Shown one piece after another: positions 9,322-19,022 of a DNA stretch of 59,089 nucleotides. Under the pieces are notes generated by a model. That model saw nothing but the letters and a program-made list of their open reading frames with translations. It was not told the origin of the DNA and ran no database searches. Position numbers and translations under genes: made by a program. How positions within the stretch are numbered: the stretch's first letter is position 1; every line of letters starts with the position of its first letter. Source of the DNA: Nitrospirota bacterium (GTDB lineage Bacteria; Nitrospirota; Nitrospiria; Nitrospirales; Nitrospiraceae); NCBI GenBank assembly GCA_040757595.1, contig JBFLWP010000020.1:1-59089 (forward strand), in the 5' to 3' direction.

Positions 9322-10965
9322 ATGAAGAAAGTCGGTGGACGGTTTGCCCTGCTGGGTCTGGTCGTGGTTCTGTCGGTCGCTTTTTTCCTTCCTTCCTACC
9401 CGGGTCTGTACCAGTCCCTGCCGGGCTGGCTGAAGAACGTGCTGCCTCACAAGGGGATCACGCTCGGACTGGACCTGCAGGGCGGCATTCACCTCGTCCT
9501 GGAAGTGGAGGAGGAGCGGGCGGTCGAGATCGCAGTTGATCGTTCCGTGAACGCGATCCAGGATCAACTGGTCGAGAAGAAGATCCCGGTCGAGTCGGTG
9601 AAGCGGACTGGCCCAGCCCAGGTCACGCTGACCTTTCAGAAGACCGAGCTCAAGCCGGACATCCAGAAGGTCCTGGAGGACTTCCCGACCTTTTTCGAGG
9701 AGGAAAAGGCCGGGACCGCCAACAGCCTGCGTTACGAGCTGCGGGAGGGCGAGATCAAGCGCATCAAGGACTCGGCCATCAACCAGGCGCTGGAGACGAT
9801 CCGGAACCGGATCGACCAGTTCGGCGTTGCCGAGCCGTTGATCCAGCGGCAGGGGCTCAAGCAGATCGTCGTGCAGCTGCCCGGCATCACGGAGCCCAAA
9901 CGGGCCAAGAGCCTGATCAAGGAGACGGCGCTGCTGGAGTTCAAGATGCTGGACGAGTCCAGCAAGCTGGCGATGGAGCTGCCCCAGCGGATTCCGAAGG
10001 GCAAGGAAGAGGAGGTCCTCAAGCAGTTCGCCGGGCAGGTGCCGGAGGGGGACGAGATCCTCTTCGAGAAGGTGGTCGAGAAGGACACCGGCCGTGAGTG
10101 GCGGATGCCCTACCTGGTCAAGAGGCGGGTGATGCTGGCCGGAGACGTGTTGAGCGACGCCCGGGTCGCGATCGGCCAGTTCAACGAGCCCTACGTCTCC
10201 GTGACCTTCGACGGCAAGGGCGCCCGGGAGTTCGAGCGGATCACGGCGGAGAACGTGAAGAAGCGCATGGCCATCGTGCTCGACAACACGATCTACTCCG
10301 CCCCGGTCATCCAGGAGCGGATCAGCGGCGGACGGGCGCAGATCTCCGGCACCTTTACCACCCAGGAGGCCAACGACCTGGCGATCGTCCTGCGGGCCGG
10401 GGCGCTGCCGGCCCCGCTCAAGATCATCCAGGACCTGACGGTCGGCCCCTCGCTCGGGCGGGACTCGATCGAGAAGGGGGTCCGATCCACCATCTTCGCC
10501 GGGGCGCTGGTGGTGCTGTTCATGATGGTCTATTACCGGCTCTCCGGCGTGATCGCCGACGGCGCCCTGGCCTTGAACCTCATCTGCCTGATCGGCTCGC
10601 TGGCGGCCTTGAATGCAACCCTGACGCTGCCGGGTATTGCGGGGATCATCCTCACGATCGGGATGGGGGTGGACTCGAACGTGCTGATCTTCGAGCGGAT
10701 CCGCGAAGAGCTCCGACAGGGGAAGCCGGTCCGTCTGGCCATTGACGGAGGATACGACAAGGCGCTGCTGACGATCATCGACTCGCACGTGACGACGCTG
10801 ATCACCGGCCTGGCCCTGTTTCTCTTCGGGACCGGGCCGATCAAGGGGTTTGCGGTGACCCTGTGCCTCGGCATCGCGATCAACCTCTTCACCGCGCTGG
10901 TCGGCACCAAGGTGGTGTTCGATACGATCAACCAACGCAGGAAAGTGGAGCGGCTGAGCATCTGA
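9322..10965 (+). CDS. secD: Protein translocase subunit SecD
   Basis: 547 aa from ATG 9322, preceded by TTGAGG at correct spacing; a GTG two codons earlier is less likely. It has an N-terminal helix and the GLDLQGGIHLVLEV motif characteristic of SecD. A large periplasmic head region covers about residues 50-370. A C-terminal block of five helices contains GMGVDSNVLIFERIREE. It uses the proton motive force to assist late steps of Sec export with SecF. The following 71-bp gap to secF contains an inverted repeat. Confidence 0.96.
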   Translation: MKKVGGRFALLGLVVVLSVAFFLPSYPGLYQSLPGWLKNVLPHKGITLGLDLQGGIHLVLEVEEERAVEIAVDRSVNAIQDQLVEKKIPVESVKRTGPAQVTLTFQKTELKPDIQKVLEDFPTFFEEEKAGTANSLRYELREGEIKRIKDSAINQALETIRNRIDQFGVAEPLIQRQGLKQIVVQLPGITEPKRAKSLIKETALLEFKMLDESSKLAMELPQRIPKGKEEEVLKQFAGQVPEGDEILFEKVVEKDTGREWRMPYLVKRRVMLAGDVLSDARVAIGQFNEPYVSVTFDGKGAREFERITAENVKKRMAIVLDNTIYSAPVIQERISGGRAQISGTFTTQEANDLAIVLRAGALPAPLKIIQDLTVGPSLGRDSIEKGVRSTIFAGALVVLFMMVYYRLSGVIADGALALNLICLIGSLAALNATLTLPGIAGIILTIGMGVDSNVLIFERIREELRQGKPVRLAIDGGYDKALLTIIDSHVTTLITGLALFLFGTGPIKGFAVTLCLGIAINLFTALVGTKVVFDTINQRRKVERLSI

Positions 10966-10972
10966 GGGGAAG

Positions 10973-11020
10973 CCGTCGGCGGTCGGCTTCGAGCCCTGGT
11001 CGAAGGCTGAGAGCCGACGG
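10973..11020. repeat. Inverted repeat between secD and secF
   Basis: CCGTCGGC (10973-10980) and GCCGACGG (11013-11020) are perfectly complementary and separated by 32 bases, with weaker internal pairing. No T-run follows. It may be a small repeat element or an mRNA-stability hairpin within the secD-secF transcript. Confidence 0.5.
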
Positions 11021-11036
11021 TTCAATGGGAGCAGCC

Positions 11037-11954
11037 ATGCTGGAGATTCTCGGAAAGACCAACATTGACTTCATGGGAAAGCGACACCTTGCCTTTGTCT
11101 TCTCCGGCGTGCTGATGGCGCTGGGCGTGCTGGCGGTGGTGCAGATTGGCCGCGGGGCCGCGAATCTGGGCATCGATTTCGCCGGCGGCACCGCCGTCCA
11201 GCTCAAGTTTGACCAGCCGATCCGGATCGACGCGGCGCGGAAGGCGCTGGAGAGCCACGGGTTGGCCCACGCGGAGCTGCAGGAGTTCGTGGAGGAGAAC
11301 AAGCTCCTGATCCGGGTCAAGGCGGCGACCACGATCGAGGAAAAGGTCGCCGACCGGGTCGTCTCCGTCTTCGGCGCGGAGTTTCCCACCAACCGGTTCG
11401 TGGTGGACGCATCCACGGAGATCGGGCCGACGATCGGGAAGAAGCTCCAGGAAGACGCGATGATCGCGGTCCTGATCTCGTTCGCCGGGATCATCCTTTA
11501 TATCGCTGCCCGCTTCGAATTCCGGTTCGGGGTGGCCGCGGCGATCGCCACCTTCCACGACGTGCTGGCCGTGCTCGGCGCCTTTTACGTCCTGGACAAG
11601 GAAATCACGTTGCTGGTCGTCACGGCCCTGTTGACCCTGGCCGGCTATTCCCTGACCGACACCGTGGTGGTGTTCGACCGGATCAGGGAAAACCTGAAAG
11701 TCCGCCGCCGGGACGAAATCGCGACCGTGATCAACAACGGCATCAATCAGGTGTTGAGCCGGACGATCGTCACCAGCCTCACGGTCGTCCTCGTGTTGAT
11801 CCCCTTGACGCTGGCCGGAGGGGAGGTGCTGCACGATTTCTCGCTGGCCCTGCTCTGGGGCGTGATCGTCGGGACCTACTCATCGGTCTTCGTGGCCAGC
11901 CCCTGCCTCCTCATTTGGCCGGGCGGGCAAGGGCGGCTGCTCGGGCGGAGCTGA
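11037..11954 (+). CDS. secF: Protein translocase subunit SecF
   Basis: 305 aa from ATG 11037, preceded by GGGAG six bases away; an ATG at 11025 in the same frame is less well placed. The sequence shows an N-terminal helix, then NLGIDFAGGTAVQLKF, the SecF counterpart of the SecD GLDLQGG motif. Five C-terminal helices include TLAGYSLTDTVVVFDRIRENL. It forms the SecDF complex in the inner membrane. It ends the tgt-yajC-secD-secF group. Confidence 0.95.
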   Translation: MLEILGKTNIDFMGKRHLAFVFSGVLMALGVLAVVQIGRGAANLGIDFAGGTAVQLKFDQPIRIDAARKALESHGLAHAELQEFVEENKLLIRVKAATTIEEKVADRVVSVFGAEFPTNRFVVDASTEIGPTIGKKLQEDAMIAVLISFAGIILYIAARFEFRFGVAAAIATFHDVLAVLGAFYVLDKEITLLVVTALLTLAGYSLTDTVVVFDRIRENLKVRRRDEIATVINNGINQVLSRTIVTSLTVVLVLIPLTLAGGEVLHDFSLALLWGVIVGTYSSVFVASPCLLIWPGGQGRLLGRS

Positions 11955-11976
11955 ACGGGAAGGGTGTTACCGATTC

Positions 11977-12005
11977 TTGACATTGCGGGAAAATCGAATG
12001 AAAAT
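11977..12005 (+). promoter_or_regulatory. Candidate sigma-70-type promoter for the PAS sensor kinase
   Basis: Consensus TTGACA (11977-11982), a 17-bp spacer and GAAAAT (12000-12005). It lies just after secF and 33 bases before the kinase ATG, so it separates the kinase-regulator pair from the sec genes. Confidence 0.6.
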
Positions 12006-12037
12006 GACATGTTGGGCGAGAACGCGACGTTACCGAT

Positions 12038-15000
12038 ATGAAACTCTGGAGTCGGCTCCCCAGTCTCCAGCATAAGATCATCACGGCCATCGTGATGGTC
12101 GGCCTCCTGCCCCTGACCCTTTCCCTGGTCATCACCTACATCGAGGAACGCCGGGCTCTGCAGGACACGATCGGCGCCAACTTCCGCGAGATCGCCGTGG
12201 AGGCGGCCCGTCGGGTCGAGATGCAGCTCACCCGCGGGCTCAACGAAGCCCAGCAACTGGCCGCCACGCCCTTCCTCCGCACCGCGGTCACGGAAGCGAA
12301 CCGGAGCTACGTCGGCAAGGGGGAGGCCAGCATCGAGTCCATGATCAAGGACTGGCAGCAGCGCTGGCGGGTACGGGAGCATCGGAGCGAATTTCCTTTC
12401 TTCATCAACCGGATCGTCACCAACTACCTGATCCGGTGGCACGACATCCGACGGTCCGACTACGTGGGCATCTTCGTGACCGACGACCGGGGAGCCCTGG
12501 TCGTCAGCTCGATTCCCCAGGTGGAATATTATTACGGCAAGAGTGTCTGGTGGCAGGCGGTCTTTAACGGCGGGAAAGGGCAGATCTACGTCGGCGACAT
12601 CTATTTCGATCCTTCCTTCGGCACGCACGTCCTGAACGTCTCGGTTCCGATCCTGGACGAGGAACAACGGACGGCGATTGGGGCCGTCACGATCCTGCTG
12701 CGGCGCGACACGCTCTTCCGCTCGATCTCGGAGGTCGCGGTTGGAGCCACCGGGCACGCCATGTTGATGAGCTCGGACGGCACGCCACTGATCTGCCCGG
12801 TCCTGTCGCCGGAAGAACATTCCGTGACGTCCGCCCTGATGGACCAGGTCGTGCGCCAGGAGGCCGGCTGGGTCGTGGCCTTGGACGATTCCCACGGCGG
12901 CCGGAACTCGATCGTCGGGTTCGCTCCGATCCGCCTCAGCGACGACCTGGCTCCGGGCAGCCTGGACGGGAAGCGGTGGTTGACCCTGGTCCGGCAGAAC
13001 CCGGAGGAGACCTACGCCCCGCTGAGACAGTTGCTGGCCAAAGTCGTCGCTTACGGGGTCGTCGTCTTCGCCGTTCTCCTGGGAACCGGCGCGCTGGTCT
13101 CCAGACGGATCGTCAGGCCGGTCCTGGCACTCCAGGAGGGCGTGCAGCGGATCGGGAGCGGGAGCCTCGACCACCGGTTGACGCTCAGGACCGGCGACGA
13201 GGTCGAACAGTTGGCCGAGGCGTTCAACCGCATGGCGGTCAACCTGAGGCAATCCTTCGGGCAGCTCGAACAGCGGATGTCGGACATCCGCCGGTTGGAG
13301 GAGAAATACCGGGATCTGGTCGAGAACTCGCCGGAGATGATCCACCAGATCGACAAGGCGGGCCGGTTCGTTCACGTCAACAAGACCGAGTTGGAGAAAC
13401 TCGGCTACACCCTCGACGAAATGATGGAGATGCATCTCTGGGACATCGTGCCTAGGGGGAGGGAGCCCGAGATCCTGACGTATCTGGAGCGGTTGATGTC
13501 GGAGGGGCGAAGCACGATCGAAACGGTCTTCCTGACTCGGGACGGCCGGCCGATCGACGTGGAGATCCACTCGACCGCGCTGTTCGACACGGAGAGCGGG
13601 GGGCTGGTCTACTCGCGGGCCTTCGTGCGCGACGTCACGCAACGCAAGGTCCTGGAGCAGAAGCTGCAGCGCTACACGATCCAGCTCGAGCAGGATGTCG
13701 CCGATCGGACCCAGCAGCTGTCCCATTCCCAGAGGCGGTACAAGGCCCTCTTCGACCTGGCGGCGGACTCGGTGCTCATGGTTGCGCCGGACGGCTCCGT
13801 CACCGCGGTCAACAAGCGGGAGGAGCGGGTCCTCGGTTATGCTGAACCGGAGATCGTGGGGCAGAAGTTCCTGAACCTGGTGCCGTCCTGGCATCAGGCG
13901 GCCACGGCCGGGTTGCTGCAGCAGATCGTTCAGGGCGCGCAACAGGTCCCCACCCAGGAGATCGAGGTGGTCAGCCGTTCGGGAAAATCCCTGCCGGTCG
14001 AGATGGACCTGATCCGGATCGAAGAGGGTGCGTCCATGTCCGTGATGGTGCAGCTCAGGGACATCACGGAGCGCAAGCGTCTGGAGCAGCAACTGCAGGA
14101 ATACAGCGAGGCGCTGGAAGTCAAGGTGCGGGAGCGGACCAGGGAGATCGAGGAGACCAAGACTTATCTGGAAAACCTCCTGGAGAACGCCAACGACGTC
14201 ATTTACACGCTGGACACGGAGCAGCGGTTCACCTACGTCAACAGCAAGGTGGAGGCCTGGGGCTACCACAAGGAGGACCTGATCGGCCGGCCCTACCTGT
14301 CGCTCCTGTCCAAGCGACACCGGGGCCGCCGGCTCAAGAGTTCGCTCGACATCGGGACCAAGCAGGTCTACGAGGTCGAGGTCGTGAGGCGGACGGGCGA
14401 GCCGCGGGCCGTCATGGTCAGCGTGTCCCCGTTGCGGGATGCGGAAGGGCACATTCAGGGCATCCTCGGGATCGCCCGCGACATCACGGAGACGAAAAAA
14501 CTGGAGCAGCAGATCCGGAACACGGAGAAACTGGCGTCCGTCGGCAAACTGGCCGCCGGCGTCGCTCACGAGATCAACAACCCGCTGGGCGGCATCCTGA
14601 ACTGCCTCTACAACCTGCGCCGGGGCACCCTGTCGCCGGCGCGTCAGGAGGAGTACCTGGTTTCCATGGAGGACGGGATCCGGCGCGTGCAGAAAATCGT
14701 GCGGCAATTGCTGGACTTCTCCCAGCAGCACGACCCCGAACTTTCCGCCACCGACATCAACGCGGTGGTGGAGCGGGTCTTGGTGCTGACGAATCACGCG
14801 CTGGTCGCCAGCCAGATCCGCCTGGAGAAGCACCTGCAGCCGGGCCTGCCGCCCCTCCTGGTCGACCGGCACATGATGGAACAGGTGCTGATGAACCTTC
14901 TCCTGAACGCGATCCAATCCATCAGGGCCGGCGGGGTGATCACGATCCGGACGAAGCTGGCGGACGAAGCCTGCCTCATCGAGGTGCAGGACACCGGCTG

Positions 15001-15217
15001 CGGTATTCCTTCCCAGTACTTGTCCCGCATCTTCGATCCCTTCTTCACGACCAAGGGTGTCGGGGAAGGGACGGGGCTGGGGCTGTCCGTGAGCCTGGGC
15101 ATCGTGGAGCGGCACGGAGGGCGGATTCTCGTGGAGAGCGAAGTCGGGAAGGGCACGCTCTTCACGGTGTCTCTCCCCCTCATGCAGGTCGGAGCCGTTG
15201 CGGGGAGGCAGGCATGA
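12038..15217 (+). CDS. Transmembrane sensor histidine kinase with three PAS domains
   Basis: 1059 aa. A first helix (about residues 10-32) and a second near 340-360 bracket a ~300-residue periplasmic sensor region of likely double-Cache type. HAMP follows (SRRIVRPVLALQEGVQRIGSG). Three PAS domains begin near EKYRDLVENSPEMIHQI, YKALFDLAADSVLMV and LENLLENANDVIYTL, linked by coiled-coil segments. The HisKA phosphoacceptor is GVAHEINNPLGG (H844). The HATPase domain has DTGCGIP and GTGLGLSVSLGIV. The ligand is unknown. The gene overlaps the response regulator by four bases (ATGA), so the two form one two-component system. Confidence 0.9.
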   Translation: MKLWSRLPSLQHKIITAIVMVGLLPLTLSLVITYIEERRALQDTIGANFREIAVEAARRVEMQLTRGLNEAQQLAATPFLRTAVTEANRSYVGKGEASIESMIKDWQQRWRVREHRSEFPFFINRIVTNYLIRWHDIRRSDYVGIFVTDDRGALVVSSIPQVEYYYGKSVWWQAVFNGGKGQIYVGDIYFDPSFGTHVLNVSVPILDEEQRTAIGAVTILLRRDTLFRSISEVAVGATGHAMLMSSDGTPLICPVLSPEEHSVTSALMDQVVRQEAGWVVALDDSHGGRNSIVGFAPIRLSDDLAPGSLDGKRWLTLVRQNPEETYAPLRQLLAKVVAYGVVVFAVLLGTGALVSRRIVRPVLALQEGVQRIGSGSLDHRLTLRTGDEVEQLAEAFNRMAVNLRQSFGQLEQRMSDIRRLEEKYRDLVENSPEMIHQIDKAGRFVHVNKTELEKLGYTLDEMMEMHLWDIVPRGREPEILTYLERLMSEGRSTIETVFLTRDGRPIDVEIHSTALFDTESGGLVYSRAFVRDVTQRKVLEQKLQRYTIQLEQDVADRTQQLSHSQRRYKALFDLAADSVLMVAPDGSVTAVNKREERVLGYAEPEIVGQKFLNLVPSWHQAATAGLLQQIVQGAQQVPTQEIEVVSRSGKSLPVEMDLIRIEEGASMSVMVQLRDITERKRLEQQLQEYSEALEVKVRERTREIEETKTYLENLLENANDVIYTLDTEQRFTYVNSKVEAWGYHKEDLIGRPYLSLLSKRHRGRRLKSSLDIGTKQVYEVEVVRRTGEPRAVMVSVSPLRDAEGHIQGILGIARDITETKKLEQQIRNTEKLASVGKLAAGVAHEINNPLGGILNCLYNLRRGTLSPARQEEYLVSMEDGIRRVQKIVRQLLDFSQQHDPELSATDINAVVERVLVLTNHALVASQIRLEKHLQPGLPPLLVDRHMMEQVLMNLLLNAIQSIRAGGVITIRTKLADEACLIEVQDTGCGIPSQYLSRIFDPFFTTKGVGEGTGLGLSVSLGIVERHGGRILVESEVGKGTLFTVSLPLMQVGAVAGRQA

Positions 15218-16653
15218 AGGCCCCGTCCGTGCTGATCGTTGACGACGAGCCGCTGATGAGGCTCTCGATGCTGGACGCGCTCCGGGAAGTCGGCTACGAG
15301 GTGCGCGCGGCGGCGACCGGACACGAGGGGCATGACCTGCTCAGCAAGGAAACCTTTGACATCGTGATCACCGATCTGCGCCTGCCCGGCTCGGACGGGC
15401 TCGACCTGCTGCAGACCTGCAAACAACGCTCGCCGCGCACGGAAGTCATCGTGATCACGGCACACGGATCCGTGGAGACCGCCATCGAGGCGATGAAGCT
15501 CGGGGCGTACGACTACATTACGAAGCCCTTCTCGATGGATGAACTGCTGCTGATCGTGGATCGGGTGTCGAAGGTGCTCGCGCTCCGGCAGGAGAACCTC
15601 TCGCTCCGGGAGGAGCTCGAGGGAAAGTTCAGTTTCCAGGGGATCTTGGGCAAGAGCGACCTCATGCGGCAGATCGTGGAGAGGGTCAAGACGGTGGCCG
15701 CGTCGGACGCGCCGGTGCTGATCATCGGGGAGAGCGGGACCGGCAAGGAGCTGGTGGCCAACGCGGTCCATCGCCACAGCCAGCGTCGGGACCACGCCCT
15801 GATCAAAGTGAGCTGCGCCGATCTGCCGGAGTCCGTGCTGGAGGCAGAGCTGTTCGGGCACGAGAAGGGGGCCTTCACGGGGGCGACCCGGCAGAAGCGC
15901 GGCCGCTTCGAGTTGGCTCACCGGGGCACCCTGTTCCTGGACGAGATCGGCGCGCTGCCGCCGATCGCGCAGGACAAGTTCACGCGCTTCCTGAAGGAGC
16001 GGCGGTTCGAGCGGATGGGCGGAACGCACCAGGTGGAGGTGGACGTCCGCCTGGTCTGCGCGACGAGCCGCGATCTCAAGAAGGCCGTGGAGGAGGGGCG
16101 TTTTCGCGAGGACCTCTGCGCCTGCCTGAGCGCCGTCTCCGTGACCCTCCCGCCCTTGCGGGAGCGGAAAGACGACGCGCTGGTCATCGGCGAGCACCTC
16201 CTGCAGCAGCGGGCCTCCCGGCTCAACAAGGCCTTCAAGGGCTTTTCGCCGGCTTCGCAGGAACTCCTGCTCCGGTATTCGTTCCCCGGCAACGTGCGCG
16301 AGCTGGAGACCCTGATGGACCGGGCCGCCATGTTGGGCCGGCAGAACGAAGAGGTCCAGCCCTGGGACCTCTGCGGGTTCTCGACCTGCCCCTATTTGGG
16401 CGGGGCGCCGCAGGACGGCTGCGGGTTCTGCCGGGAGGGGCTTACGGGCGGGCACGCCAAGGGACCCCAGATCGATTCCCTGTCGGCGGCGCGGGAACAG
16501 TTCGAGCGGGACTACATTTTATCGGCGCTCGAACGGGTGCAGGGAAGCCGGACCGCGGCAGCCAAGCTCCTGGGGCTTTCGCGGAAAGCATTGTGGGAGA
16601 AGTGCAAACGCTATCACATCACCTACGAGGGCCGCGAGCCAGAGGAGGAGTGA
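15214..16653 (+). CDS. Sigma-54-dependent response regulator with Cys-rich linker
   Basis: 479 aa, NtrC family. The receiver domain has DDEPLMR and phosphoacceptor D54 in VITDLRLPG. The AAA+ domain has Walker A GESGTGKE, the sigma-54 contact loop GAFTGA, Walker B LFLDEIGAL and PPLRERKDD. A Fis-type helix-turn-helix (TAAAKLLGLSRKALWEKC) ends the protein. Unusually, the linker between AAA+ and DNA-binding domains has four cysteines, C387, C392, C403 and C406 (C-x4-C-x10-C-x2-C), which could bind metal or an Fe-S cluster; that is inference. The gene overlaps its kinase and ends three bases from the convergent WD40 gene. Targets are unknown; no -24/-12 site is obvious next to it. Confidence 0.92.
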   Translation: MKAPSVLIVDDEPLMRLSMLDALREVGYEVRAAATGHEGHDLLSKETFDIVITDLRLPGSDGLDLLQTCKQRSPRTEVIVITAHGSVETAIEAMKLGAYDYITKPFSMDELLLIVDRVSKVLALRQENLSLREELEGKFSFQGILGKSDLMRQIVERVKTVAASDAPVLIIGESGTGKELVANAVHRHSQRRDHALIKVSCADLPESVLEAELFGHEKGAFTGATRQKRGRFELAHRGTLFLDEIGALPPIAQDKFTRFLKERRFERMGGTHQVEVDVRLVCATSRDLKKAVEEGRFREDLCACLSAVSVTLPPLRERKDDALVIGEHLLQQRASRLNKAFKGFSPASQELLLRYSFPGNVRELETLMDRAAMLGRQNEEVQPWDLCGFSTCPYLGGAPQDGCGFCREGLTGGHAKGPQIDSLSAAREQFERDYILSALERVQGSRTAAAKLLGLSRKALWEKCKRYHITYEGREPEEE

Positions 16654-16656
16654 GGA

Positions 16657-17766
16657 TCACGCGGTCGGTTCGGACCCGCCCTCCCACAGCTTGACGGTAC
16701 GATCCCAAGAAGCGCTGGCCAACTGCAGCCCATCCGGCGAGAACGTCACGCAGCGGACCGCGCCCGCGTGCCCCCGCAACGTCCGGAAGTGGCGTCCCGT
16801 CGCGATGTCCCACAGCTTGATCGTCTGGTCGTCGCTCGCGCTGACGAGCACCTTGCCGTCCGGGGAGACGGCCAGGGAGCGGACCCAGCCGGCGTGCCCT
16901 TTCAGGGTGCGCAACTCGTTCACCTGCGGCATCTCGAAGAACTTGATCGTGCAGTCGCGACTGCCGGTGATCAGGAGCTTGCCGTCGGGCGTGAACGCCA
17001 TGGCTCCGATCCAGTAGGACATCGGGCGCTGGAATCCGCCTTCGTCCTCGACGAAGTAGCCGCGGGCTTCCGTCGTGTCCTCGTCCGCCGCCTCCTGCCA
17101 GTGCCCGTTGTGGACCACTTTCTCTTCTCCGCTGGGGAGGACTTCCCAGACGCGGATCTTCCCGATGTCCGATCCGCTGGCAAGGTGGACGCCGTCCGGG
17201 GAAAAAGCCACGACCGGCGACCAGTGATGGTCGTACTGGTCCTTGCCGAGCAGGGTCATCAGCTCGGTGCCCGTCGTGACCTCCCAAATCTTGATGTCTT
17301 TGTTGTGGCTGCCCCGGGCCAGCATGAGCCCGTCGGGCGAGAGGGACAGGCTGCAGACGTTGTGGTCGTAGCGGGTGAAGAGCAGCTTGAGCGGCTCGCC
17401 GGTCTTGGGATTCCACAGGCGGATCGTCCGGTCTTCGCTGCCCGTACACAGGATCTGGCCGTCGGGCGTGAACAGGGCCGCGCGGATGTCCAGGGTGTGG
17501 CCGCGCAAGGATCGGAGAAGCCGGCCGGTCTCGATGTCCCAAATCCGCACCAGCCGATCCTGGCCGCCGCTGGCCAGCGTGAGCCTGTCCGGCGCATACG
17601 CGACGGTCCAGACTCCCTGCGAATGGCCCCGGAAGGTCTTGGTCTCCCTGGTGCCGGCCTTCCAGTACTCGAGCAGATCGACCGCCGGCTGTGAAACGGC
17701 GTCTTCGCGTCCCGCCGACTCCGTGCGGATGGCGGTTGGGGCGTTGGGAGTGACGGGGTCAACCAT
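16657..17766 (-). CDS. WD40 repeat beta-propeller protein
   Basis: 369 aa, start preceded by AGGAGG on the minus strand. About seven WD40 repeats are visible, with repeated LASGGQDRLVRIWD, TGSEDRTIRLWN, SASDDQTIKLWD and SASWDRTVKLWE blades. The N-terminal ~40 residues are non-repetitive. No signal peptide or enzyme domain is seen, so it is probably a cytoplasmic scaffold. The gene converges on the response regulator with only three bases between stops and no shared terminator. It is transcribed away from the NXR-type accessory locus, and a link to it is only positional. Confidence 0.9.
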   Translation of the reverse strand: MVDPVTPNAPTAIRTESAGREDAVSQPAVDLLEYWKAGTRETKTFRGHSQGVWTVAYAPDRLTLASGGQDRLVRIWDIETGRLLRSLRGHTLDIRAALFTPDGQILCTGSEDRTIRLWNPKTGEPLKLLFTRYDHNVCSLSLSPDGLMLARGSHNKDIKIWEVTTGTELMTLLGKDQYDHHWSPVVAFSPDGVHLASGSDIGKIRVWEVLPSGEEKVVHNGHWQEAADEDTTEARGYFVEDEGGFQRPMSYWIGAMAFTPDGKLLITGSRDCTIKFFEMPQVNELRTLKGHAGWVRSLAVSPDGKVLVSASDDQTIKLWDIATGRHFRTLRGHAGAVRCVTFSPDGLQLASASWDRTVKLWEGGSEPTA

Positions 17767-17820
17767 GATCGGTGAAGCCTCCTGACCTTCTATCGCGGAC
17801 CCTTCGGGCGGGCCGCGGCA

Positions 17821-17850
17821 TTTACAAACTACCGAGCCGCCGACTATAAT
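17821..17850 (+). promoter_or_regulatory. Candidate sigma-70-type promoter for the accessory locus
   Basis: TTTACA (17821-17826), an 18-bp spacer and a perfect TATAAT (17845-17850). It points toward the 18012 gene and would give a leader of about 150 bases. The rest of the 245-bp divergent gap shows no other feature I can support. Confidence 0.6.
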
Positions 17851-18011
17851 TTCAGCCGTGGCCCGTGCCGGACGAATCTTAAGAGATGGTCCGAAAGCAA
17901 GTCAAGCTTCCCATTTATAAGCCATGATCGGCCCCATGCCCATGATTCCCTTCTGATCCAGGACCTGTCGCAATCCTGGCGCACCCGCAGGACACAAGGA
18001 GACACACGTTC

Positions 18012-19010
18012 ATGGAGATCAGGTTTCAGCCAGCCCTTCTGCAGGAAGTGGTCGACTCCTTCATCGAGAAGACCGAGCGGGAGGGGGATCCGACCTACTA
18101 CAAGGAGTTCCACGAGCTCGCCGATCCGATTTACGAGCGGTTTGCGCTGGACGATCGCGAACCGGAGTTCAAGAAGCTCTACCAGTACCTGTTCGGCTCG
18201 TGGGGGTTCTCCGACATCATTCGCGATGCGTTCGACGAATTTCCCCTGCTCAAAGAGAAGATCGGCATCGTCCTGATCAAGGGTGTCCTCAAGGAGGATC
18301 AAGAGGGTGTCGATATCCTGCGGAAGTGGGGATCGGTGGAGCAGGAACTGGCCAAGCAGTTCGAGGAGAAGGGCCTCAAGGGCGTCGGGATCAAGCTGAT
18401 TCCGCGGCGGTTTTACGATCCGGCGTTGACCCGCTACTGCCGTCACGAGCTCAGCCACATTGCCGACATGTTGGATCCGAGCTTCGGGTACGATCCCGAT
18501 ACCAAGGTGGGGCAGAATCCCGGCGAGGAGACGTTGATTCTGCAGCGGTATCGGGTGCTCTGGTGCCTCAACATCGACAGCCGTCTGATCCGGAACGACA
18601 AGGAACCCATGCTGGGTCGGGAGGACCGGTTCAAGGAGTTCCGCTCCTGGTATCGAAAGATTCCCCCGGGCCAGTTGAAGTCGGTGTTCGAAGGGCTCTG
18701 GCAGGCGGACATGCTGACGCATTCGGAGCTCGTGGAAATGGCGACGGACACCCTGCGCGTTATGGACCGGGCGGTGGACGTGGAGGGCGGGGAGGTCCCG
18801 GAGGTTCTGAACAAGGTCATGCTGATGCCGGGATTCCCCTGTCCGCTCTGCCGGTTCCCCACGTATTCGTGGGTCGAGGACATGGAACATAAGGTGGAAA
18901 AGCACGTGCTCGACTTCATCCGCGAAAACCACCCGGGCTGGGAGCCGGAGTTCGGAGCCTGCGACCGCTGCGTGGAGGTCTACAAGCTCAGGGCGGACGG
19001 AGTCATGTAG
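18012..19010 (+). CDS. Unknown protein with HExxH motif and two CxxC pairs
   Basis: 332 aa, not recognised as a named family. The N-terminal half is helical and acidic. A HELSH sequence at residues 145-149, within CRHELSHIADMLDPSFGY, fits the zinc-metallopeptidase HExxH pattern, but I cannot identify a third ligand with certainty. Near the C-terminus, CPLC (C277, C280) and CDRC (C317, C320) flank a His-containing helix and could form a zinc ribbon. No signal peptide is seen, so it should be cytoplasmic. It lies 12 bp before the NapF-like ferredoxin gene and upstream of torD, which suggests a role in maturation or quality control of the exported molybdoenzyme. That role is inference. Confidence 0.8.
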   Translation: MEIRFQPALLQEVVDSFIEKTEREGDPTYYKEFHELADPIYERFALDDREPEFKKLYQYLFGSWGFSDIIRDAFDEFPLLKEKIGIVLIKGVLKEDQEGVDILRKWGSVEQELAKQFEEKGLKGVGIKLIPRRFYDPALTRYCRHELSHIADMLDPSFGYDPDTKVGQNPGEETLILQRYRVLWCLNIDSRLIRNDKEPMLGREDRFKEFRSWYRKIPPGQLKSVFEGLWQADMLTHSELVEMATDTLRVMDRAVDVEGGEVPEVLNKVMLMPGFPCPLCRFPTYSWVEDMEHKVEKHVLDFIRENHPGWEPEFGACDRCVEVYKLRADGVM

Positions 19011-19022
19011 CCGCGGAGACGT

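Noticed and set aside
11876-15115. 1079-codon minus-strand frame opposite the PAS kinase
   Set aside because: Antisense shadow of a gene with clear kinase motifs.
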